Below are positions 1 through 4,260 of a DNA stretch of 5,514 nt, one piece after another. The DNA comes from Acidimicrobiaceae bacterium UBA7830 (GTDB taxonomy: Bacteria > Actinomycetota > Acidimicrobiia > Acidimicrobiales > Ilumatobacteraceae): positions 1-5,514 of the forward strand of contig DLTS01000056.1 in NCBI GenBank assembly GCA_002501485.1. The letters run 5' to 3'. A model generated the notes under the pieces. It was not told where the DNA came from. It did not search any database and saw only the letters and a list, made by a program, of their open reading frames with translations. Within the stretch, counting starts at the first letter, position 1, and every line of letters starts with the position of its first letter. A program made the position numbers and the translations under genes.

Positions 1-478
1 GGCGCCAGTCAAGAAGGCTGCTCCAGCGAAAAAAGCGGTCTCGTCAATACCTGAGCTACCGAAGGTTCGTGGTCGGACGAAAGATGGAATTGCGTACACG
101 AAGGACTTTGACGTCAAGTTCTTGAAGTCTCAACGAGAGCTCCTCATTGCGGAGCGAGCTCGCCTCATCGGCCAAGCCGACCAACTTGACGCAGAAGCGA
201 CAAGCCTCATCGAAGAAGCCGAGATGGGGGATGTGCAATTTGATGATGAGGGAGGAGAGGGCGACACGATGGTCGTCGAGCGTGAGCGCGATCTCGCGCT
301 AAGTGCACAGGCTCGCGAATCGGTTGTCGAGATCAACGAAGCACTCGCTCGTATGGAAGTTGGCACCTACGGCTACTCAGTGCTGTCGATGCAACCGATC
401 CCTCGTCCTCGGCTTGAGGCCATCCCATGGGCTCGTGAGCTCGTCGAAGAGAAGGTCGGAGGGATTGGTCGACGATGA
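1..478 (+). CDS. TraR/DksA-family protein with degenerate zinc finger, 5' end missing
   Basis: The reading frame is open from base 2 and ends at TGA 476-478, giving 158 visible codons. The true start lies upstream of the window. The visible N-terminal end is a Lys/Ala/Pro-rich tail (PVKKAAPAKKA), then a basic linker, a charged helical region (about codons 40-75), an acidic turn (FDDEGGEGD) and a second helix (ERERDLALSAQARESV). It ends in the family signature AL-ARMEVGTYGY, IP-RLEAIPWA. In DksA/TraR proteins this last part holds a C4 zinc finger. Here the four aligned cysteine positions read Ser, Ser, Leu and Glu (codons at 377, 386, 440 and 449), and no cysteine occurs anywhere in the visible protein. 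DksA-type proteins bind the RNA polymerase secondary channel, so a transcription-related role is inferred. The Lys/Ala tail could contact nucleic acid. The gene overlaps lspA by four bases (ATGA), which suggests co-translation. Family assignment is fairly secure; function is not. Confidence 0.8.
   Translation, partial: APVKKAAPAKKAVSSIPELPKVRGRTKDGIAYTKDFDVKFLKSQRELLIAERARLIGQADQLDAEATSLIEEAEMGDVQFDDEGGEGDTMVVERERDLALSAQARESVVEINEALARMEVGTYGYSVLSMQPIPRPRLEAIPWARELVEEKVGGIGRR
458..463 (+). promoter_or_regulatory. Ribosome binding site for lspA
   Basis: GGAGGG lies 11 bases before the ATG at 475, inside the 3' end of the upstream gene. It supports the ATG at 475, which overlaps the preceding stop as ATGA, as the lspA start. 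Confidence 0.6.
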
Positions 479-984
479 CAGACTCGGCGCGGCGACCCGA
501 GCTGCTTGTCGCTTGGATCCTCGCAGCGGCCGTCACCGCAGTTGACCAACTCACGAAATCGCTGGCTGTAATCCGCCTGTCCGACGGGGCCGTCGATGTG
601 GTCTGGACGTTGAAGTTCCGACTGACATACAACACAGGTATGGCATTTGGAGCTGGCTCATCACTAGGGCCGGTGATTGCGGTCGGCGCATTTGTCATTG
701 TCATGGCGCTTGCTCGGTCAGTTTCGCGACAACCACGGCTCGTATATCGAATTGCAGTCGGCACCCTCGTCGGAGGTGCCACTGGCAACCTTCTCGACCG
801 AATTTTCCGTTCACCAGGCGTGCTGAGAGGCGCTGTGGTCGACTTCATCGATTTCGGGTGGTTTCCCGTCTTCAACATCGCGGATATAGCGATCAATGTC
901 GGCGCCGGCCTGCTGATCCTGACCGTGTTCCTTGATTCTCGGCGTGGTCGCTCGAGCCGCGAGAGTGGCATCGATGATCGTTGA
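475..984 (+). CDS. lspA: Lipoprotein signal peptidase (signal peptidase II)
   Basis: LspA is an inner-membrane aspartic protease that cleaves the signal peptide of prolipoproteins just before the lipidated cysteine, after Lgt has acted. The 169-residue product has the normal family length. It shows the conserved blocks in order: VDQLTK (residues 23-28), NTGMAFG (53-59), GGATGNLLDR (100-109), VVDFIDF (121-127) and FNIADIAIN (133-141). The predicted catalytic pair is Asp123 and Asp137. Four hydrophobic segments, at about 10-33, 64-81, 90-110 and 132-153, fit the four-helix topology, with a short Arg-rich cytoplasmic tail. The ATG overlaps the stop of the upstream DksA-like gene and has a GGAGGG ribosome binding site. 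The 3' end runs 11 bases into the pseudouridine synthase gene, a common partner of lspA in bacteria. Assignment is secure. Confidence 0.96.
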   Translation: MTDSARRPELLVAWILAAAVTAVDQLTKSLAVIRLSDGAVDVVWTLKFRLTYNTGMAFGAGSSLGPVIAVGAFVIVMALARSVSRQPRLVYRIAVGTLVGGATGNLLDRIFRSPGVLRGAVVDFIDFGWFPVFNIADIAINVGAGLLILTVFLDSRRGRSSRESGIDDR

Positions 985-1915
985 AATTGTTCCGAGCGCA
1001 CTTCATGGTGAACGAGTTGACCGAATCGTCGCGTTCATTCTCGACGTTTCCAGGTCCGTTGCATCTGGTCTTGTTGATCGAGGTGTCGTGCACGTCGATG
1101 GCAGTGTCGAAACAAGCGGAAAAGTCAGATTAGTTGCGGGTCAAGAAGTATCGGTAGACCCTCTGCAGGTGCCGGGCGAAAGCTTCCCAGAAGCAGACCA
1201 CACGGTCGAAGTCTCCATCGTCCATGTTGATGAGCACGTCATCGTTGTCGACAAGCATGCAGGGCTGGTCGTTCACCCGGGTGCAGGAAATGACACGGGG
1301 ACGCTGGTTAACGGCTTACTTGCGGAGTTCCCTGAAATTGCTGGCGTTGGTGAACCACATCGACCAGGCATTGTGCATCGTCTTGATGCCGGCAGCACCG
1401 GTCTGCTTGTTGTTGCACGAACCCAACATGCGTATGACGAACTCGTTCCCCAGTTTGCGGACCACTCTGCAACACGTATGTACAAAGCGCTCGTATGGGG
1501 GCACCCAACAGCGTTGCACGGTGTGATTGACGCCCCAATTGGGCGATCTCGGCGCGATCCACTCAAGATGGCAGTCGTCGCCAATGGTCGTGACTCACGC
1601 ACCGAATACCAGGTTGTTACTCGCTACGTGTCTCCGGTCGATTGCGCGTTACTTGAATGCTCGCTGGAAACCGGCCGAACCCATCAAATTCGAGTACATC
1701 TCTCGTCGATCGGGCACCCGCTGATCGGTGATCCGTGGTACGGCCAACGTCGACCCACACTGGGTATGGAACGTCCGTTTCTTCACGCAGCGCGACTTGA
1801 GTTTGACCACCCAAATGGTGAGGGTCGGGTGGCGTTCTCGAGTGAACTTGCAGCAGATCTTCAAGAGATGCTGTCTAAACTTGAGCCAGTCGATGTCGAA
1901 TCACTCGAAGACTGA
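974..1915 (+). CDS. RluA/RluD-family 23S rRNA pseudouridine synthase
   Basis: This 313-residue protein is expected to isomerise specific uridines in 23S rRNA (RluD itself acts on helix 69) to pseudouridine. An N-terminal S4-like RNA-binding region (about residues 12-62, ERVDRIVAFI and RGVVHVDG) precedes the catalytic domain. That domain has VVVDKHAGLVVHPG (90-103), the active-site block RPGIVHRLDAG (130-140) with presumed nucleophile Asp138, then GRSRRDPLKMAV, SRTEYQVV, and the closing ETGRTHQIRVHL and GHPLIGDPWYG motifs. The usual HRLDxxTSG reads HRLDAGSTG here, with Ser and Thr exchanged. I chose ATG 974 because the protein then begins at the family-typical position just before the S4 domain; the in-frame TTG at 932 adds 14 residues that would lie inside lspA. 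The start overlaps lspA by 11 bases and is preceded by a weak GAGAG. The 3' end overlaps the convergent regulator gene. The exact target uridine cannot be read from sequence, so no symbol is given. Confidence 0.93.
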   Translation: MIVEIVPSALHGERVDRIVAFILDVSRSVASGLVDRGVVHVDGSVETSGKVRLVAGQEVSVDPLQVPGESFPEADHTVEVSIVHVDEHVIVVDKHAGLVVHPGAGNDTGTLVNGLLAEFPEIAGVGEPHRPGIVHRLDAGSTGLLVVARTQHAYDELVPQFADHSATRMYKALVWGHPTALHGVIDAPIGRSRRDPLKMAVVANGRDSRTEYQVVTRYVSPVDCALLECSLETGRTHQIRVHLSSIGHPLIGDPWYGQRRPTLGMERPFLHAARLEFDHPNGEGRVAFSSELAADLQEMLSKLEPVDVESLED

Positions 1916-2347
1916 CGGCCAGGGTGCATCCCCTGATGCCATGTCGACGATTGCGTCGAGGGTGTAGCCGTCAAGATGTGAGCGCATGACTTCACCGGCC
2001 GCATTCCAAATGGCGAGCAGGACACACTGGCCCTCATGGTCACATGCCCCGTCGGTGTGAGGCGCGCCGAAGTCTCCAAGCGTGATGGGCCCATCAACTG
2101 CCGAGAGGATCTCTGAGAGACGAATATCGGCAGGTTTGCGAGCCAGAACGTACCCGCCTCCGACACCTCGTTTAGAACGAACAATCCCGGCACCTTTGAG
2201 CGCGAGCAAGATTTGCTCGAGGTAAGGCTGGGGGAGTGCGGTGCGCTCGGCAATGTCTCGAACTGAGGTCGGGCCGGAGTCGTCAGCCCGAATAGCGAGG
2301 GAGAGCAACGCTCGACAGGCATAGTCACCCCTTGTTGAAACGCGCAC
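1901..2347 (-). CDS. Rrf2-family transcriptional regulator, putative Fe-S sensor
   Basis: The protein is 148 residues from a GTG start that encodes the family's characteristic first residues (M)RVSTRGDYACRALL. A winged helix-turn-helix follows: SVRDIAERTALPQPYLEQIL (28-47), LKGAGIVRSKRGVGGGY (50-66) and the dimerisation helix entry IRLSEILSAVDGPI (75-88). Rrf2 proteins such as IscR, NsrR and RsrR usually hold an iron-sulfur cluster and act as repressors or activators sensing redox state, nitric oxide or cluster supply. Here the cluster loop (residues 96-108) holds only two cysteines, Cys102 and Cys108, in the C-X5-C spacing of IscR. The position of the third cysteine is Pro96, followed by His97. 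Asp8, which corresponds to an NsrR cluster ligand, is present. An ATG at 2398 would add 17 residues, but they do not fit the family start. The gene is divergent from the phosphodiesterase gene and convergent with the pseudouridine synthase gene. Its target genes are unknown; autoregulation and control of the divergent gene are inferred. Confidence 0.9.
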   Translation of the reverse strand: MRVSTRGDYACRALLSLAIRADDSGPTSVRDIAERTALPQPYLEQILLALKGAGIVRSKRGVGGGYVLARKPADIRLSEILSAVDGPITLGDFGAPHTDGACDHEGQCVLLAIWNAAGEVMRSHLDGYTLDAIVDMASGDAPWPSVFE

Positions 2348-2359
2348 GCCCTCATAGTA
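2348..2359 (-). promoter_or_regulatory. Possible leaderless promoter (-10) of the Rrf2 gene
   Basis: On the minus strand TACTAT (2359-2354) fits a TANNNT -10 box. It is followed by six bases (GAGGGC) and then the GTG start, so transcription would begin at the start codon itself. No convincing -35 hexamer is seen 16-19 bases upstream. An imperfect inverted repeat, CGCC/GGCG (2347-2350 and 2360-2363), brackets the -10 box and could be an operator for autoregulation. GAGGG is too close to the GTG (one base) to act as a normal ribosome binding site. Confidence 0.4.
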
Positions 2360-2427
2360 GGCGACGGCTCCGAGGTTCGCGCCTTTGCAGCACAGCAAGC
2401 AGACAATTCGAGCATCTCGACGTCGAG

Positions 2428-2462
2428 TTGACGTTGACGATCTTCGCTGATGGACTGTCGTC
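2428..2462 (+). promoter_or_regulatory. Possible promoter of the phosphodiesterase gene
   Basis: TTGACG (2428-2433) matches five of six bases of the -35 consensus and is repeated at once (TTGACGTTGACG, 2428-2439). Seventeen bases later TGGACT (2451-2456) is a weak -10 with T, A and T at the key positions. It lies six bases before the GTG at 2463, so the transcript would start at or beside the start codon. No Shine-Dalgarno sequence precedes that GTG, which agrees with a leaderless message. Confidence 0.35.
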
Positions 2463-3611
2463 GTGGGCGATGTTCAACCTTTCTCCAGTTCTTCAATTGA
2501 GCGGAATGGTGATCCGGCTCCATGCATCCCTGAGTACGGCGGTGCAAATGTCTGCGGCATTATCCCAGCGGTGCTCGGTGGTGCCGAATTACCCAATTGG
2601 ATGCCTCTGGCTGTTGCTGATGCCTCTGCAGTCGTCGTTCTTGTGCTCGACGGACTCGGTTGGCAGCAGCTCGAAGAGCGCGCCAATGTTGCGCCGGTGT
2701 TGAATTCCCTCGCAGGAGGGCCGATTTCCACGGTCGCCCCTAGCACTACAGCCACTGCGCTGTCATCGATAGCAACGGGGCTCACGCCGGCGGAACACGG
2801 AATTCTCGGCTACCGGATGCTCATGCGGGGAGCTGTGACGAATATGTTGCGCTGGGCAACCGACGAGGGGGTTCGTCGACATGATGTATCGCCTCGCGAG
2901 TTGCAACCGGCGAGAGCATTCTGCGGCCAGCGCGTTCCGTATGTCACGAGTCAAGAACTCATCGGGTCATCGTTTTCAGATGCGCACCTCTTTGGAGGTG
3001 TTGCGCATGGGTATCGGGCGCTGTCATCTTTGCCAGTGGTCGTTTCCGAGCTCGTCAAGAGTGGTGCGACGTTTGTGCATGCCTACTACCCGGGCGTCGA
3101 CAAGATTGCCCATGAGCGAGGGTTCGGAGAGTTCTATGACGCCGAGCTCGCATGTGCCGACCGAATGGTTGACGACTTGCTCAACCGCTTACCGCGTGAC
3201 GCGGTCGTGCTCGTCACTGCCGATCACGGCCAAGTCGAGGTTGGTGACCGACTTCTCTGCCCGAGTGATGATGTGCTTCGAATGATTGAACTGCAGTCAG
3301 GAGAGGGCCGAATGCGGTGGATGCACGCCCGCCCAGGAGCGGAGGAGGATCTTTTTGAGGCTGCGTTTGAGGAGTTTGGTGACGTCGCATGGGTACGGCG
3401 TCGATCAGAGGTCATCGAAGAGGGCTGGTTTGGTCCGCATTTTCCTGCACCAATGAATGGACGTCTCGGCGATGTAGTGATCGCGCCGTTCGCGCCGGTG
3501 AGCTTGTTTGAGGAAGCTGATTCAGGTCCGTTTAATCTCATTTGTCGACACGGGTCGCTCACCGAAGACGAAGTGCTCGTTCCGCTGATTGCTGGAGAGG
3601 GCCGCAGGTAA
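2463..3611 (+). CDS. Alkaline phosphatase superfamily (NPP-like) phosphodiesterase/phosphatase
   Basis: The 382-residue product has the full set of two-metal active-site residues of the nucleotide pyrophosphatase/phosphodiesterase branch of the alkaline phosphatase superfamily. These are Asp63 in VLVLDGLGW, a nucleophilic Thr (Thr96, less likely Thr95) in APSTTATAL, the HGI block (112-114) after ATGLTPAE, Asp213 and His217 in YPGVDKIAHERG, Asp254-His255 in VTADHGQ, and His363 in CRHGSL. Such enzymes hydrolyse phosphate mono- or diesters at a bimetallic (usually zinc) site. No signal peptide or membrane segment is evident, so a cytoplasmic enzyme is likely; the substrate is unknown. The GTG at 2463 is the first possible start after an in-frame TGA at 2448-2450. 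A later start would cut the conserved-looking PEYGGANV segment (23-30) that precedes the core. No Shine-Dalgarno is seen. It is divergent from the Rrf2 gene and 61 bases ahead of bpa. Confidence 0.88.
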   Translation: MGDVQPFSSSSIERNGDPAPCIPEYGGANVCGIIPAVLGGAELPNWMPLAVADASAVVVLVLDGLGWQQLEERANVAPVLNSLAGGPISTVAPSTTATALSSIATGLTPAEHGILGYRMLMRGAVTNMLRWATDEGVRRHDVSPRELQPARAFCGQRVPYVTSQELIGSSFSDAHLFGGVAHGYRALSSLPVVVSELVKSGATFVHAYYPGVDKIAHERGFGEFYDAELACADRMVDDLLNRLPRDAVVLVTADHGQVEVGDRLLCPSDDVLRMIELQSGEGRMRWMHARPGAEEDLFEAAFEEFGDVAWVRRRSEVIEEGWFGPHFPAPMNGRLGDVVIAPFAPVSLFEEADSGPFNLICRHGSLTEDEVLVPLIAGEGRR

Positions 3612-3656
3612 ACTTTTGTGATCGTTTCCCCGAAAATGCAAAGTTGGCGTTCAGTG

Positions 3657-3662
3657 AAAGGA
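3657..3662 (+). promoter_or_regulatory. Ribosome binding site for bpa
   Basis: AAAGGA lies 10 bases before the ATG at 3673. It supports that start, which also places the conserved helical domain after a short acidic leader. I see no clear promoter in the 61-base gap, so bpa may be read from the upstream phosphodiesterase promoter. Confidence 0.5.
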
Positions 3663-3672
3663 CAAAGCCTGT

Positions 3673-4146
3673 ATGACTGAAAGTGGTGTTGAGCATCCGG
3701 AGATCGTCTCTGACGGCGAGAAGTCAGAAGACGAACTCGATAGTGCAGAAGAGTCAATCACTGAGCCTGGAAAGGTTCTGCGCATTGGTTCGATGGTGAA
3801 GCAGTTACTCGAAGAGGTTCGGCAGGCTCCACTTGATGAGGCGAGCCGCGAGCGACTTGCAGAGATTTACGAGCGATCAGTGATTGAATTGTCTGAGGCA
3901 CTCTCGCCCGACCTTCAAGAAGAGTTGAGGATGATCGCTCTGCCATTCAATGGTGATGACATTCCCAGCGAGGCTGAGCTTCGCGTCGCTCAAGCGCAAC
4001 TTGTGGGTTGGCTTGAGGGTCTCTTTCACGGTATCCAGGCGGCATTATTTGCGCAGCAGGTAGCGGCAAAACAGCAGTTCGAACAGATGCGGCAGTTGCC
4101 ATCGAATGCGGCGAATCCTGCTGAGCGCAATGGCACTTACCTGTAA
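3673..4146 (+). CDS. bpa: Bacterial proteasome activator Bpa (DUF2587 family)
   Basis: Bpa (Rv3780 in M. tuberculosis) forms an ATP-independent dodecameric ring that docks on the 20S proteasome and opens its gate, letting certain substrates be degraded without Mpa/ARC. The 157-residue product has a poorly conserved acidic N-terminal leader (1-30), then the helical core: VLRIGSMVKQLLEEVRQAPLD (35-55), ASRERLAEIYERS, LSPDLQEELRMIALPF, and the very characteristic AELRVAQAQLVGWLEGLF and HGIQAALFAQQ segments. A flexible Ala/Pro/Asn-rich tail ends in GTYL. In mycobacterial Bpa the matching end is GQYL, the penultimate-tyrosine motif that inserts between proteasome alpha subunits. The intact tail implies this organism encodes a 20S proteasome, though prcA/prcB are not in this window. 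Length is slightly below that of the mycobacterial protein, mostly through a shorter leader and tail. The family assignment rests on recalled similarity. Confidence 0.93.
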   Translation: MTESGVEHPEIVSDGEKSEDELDSAEESITEPGKVLRIGSMVKQLLEEVRQAPLDEASRERLAEIYERSVIELSEALSPDLQEELRMIALPFNGDDIPSEAELRVAQAQLVGWLEGLFHGIQAALFAQQVAAKQQFEQMRQLPSNAANPAERNGTYL

Positions 4147-4178
4147 ATGTCTATGGCAAGGTGTCGCAGGCGCTCTGG

Positions 4179-4184
4179 TACAGT
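4179..4184 (+). promoter_or_regulatory. Weak candidate -10 element upstream of dnaE
   Basis: The 114-base gap between bpa and dnaE holds TACAGT, preceded by GG, which fits the TANNNT form of an actinobacterial -10 box. It would give a leader of about 70 bases. No good -35 hexamer is found at 16-19 bases. The rest of the gap shows no clear terminator hairpin or U-tract for bpa. Confidence 0.25.
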
Positions 4185-4260
4185 CGACAGATCACACGTC
4201 CGTCATTCGGGCATGAGACACCATTTCTTGTCGTCCCACTGAGACCTTCATACCAACTAC

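Noticed and set aside
932..973. Upstream TTG start for the pseudouridine synthase
   Set aside because: It would add 14 Ala/Val-rich residues coded inside lspA and push the protein beyond the usual family N-terminus; ATG 974 fits better.
333..1001. Long minus-strand open frame (222 codons) opposite lspA
   Set aside because: Its translation is low-complexity, rich in Ser, Arg and Thr, and matches no family. The opposite strand carries lspA with all motifs, so this is a codon-bias shadow.
2348..2398. Upstream ATG (2398) start for the Rrf2 protein, adding MLCCKG and further residues
   Set aside because: Rrf2 proteins begin at the residues encoded from GTG 2347, and the extra segment would overlap the apparent promoter. 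The two extra cysteines are therefore probably not translated.
1861..2547. Minus-strand open frame of 228 codons overlapping the Rrf2 gene
   Set aside because: It is another frame of the same region; the Rrf2 frame carries recognisable family motifs and this one does not.
3612..3644. Possible terminator hairpin after the phosphodiesterase gene (ACTTTTG with CAAAGT, plus inner TTTC/GAAA)
   Set aside because: The stem is AT-rich and imperfect, and no U-tract follows, so it is not convincing as an intrinsic terminator.
3224..3757. Minus-strand open frame of 177 codons opposite the phosphodiesterase 3' end
   Set aside because: Ser/Arg/Pro-rich shadow sequence with no motif; the plus strand holds conserved active-site residues across the same bases.
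4160..4222. Inverted repeat GGTGTC / GACACC in the bpa-dnaE gap
   Set aside because: Six-base arms 51 bases apart are expected by chance, and neither side extends.
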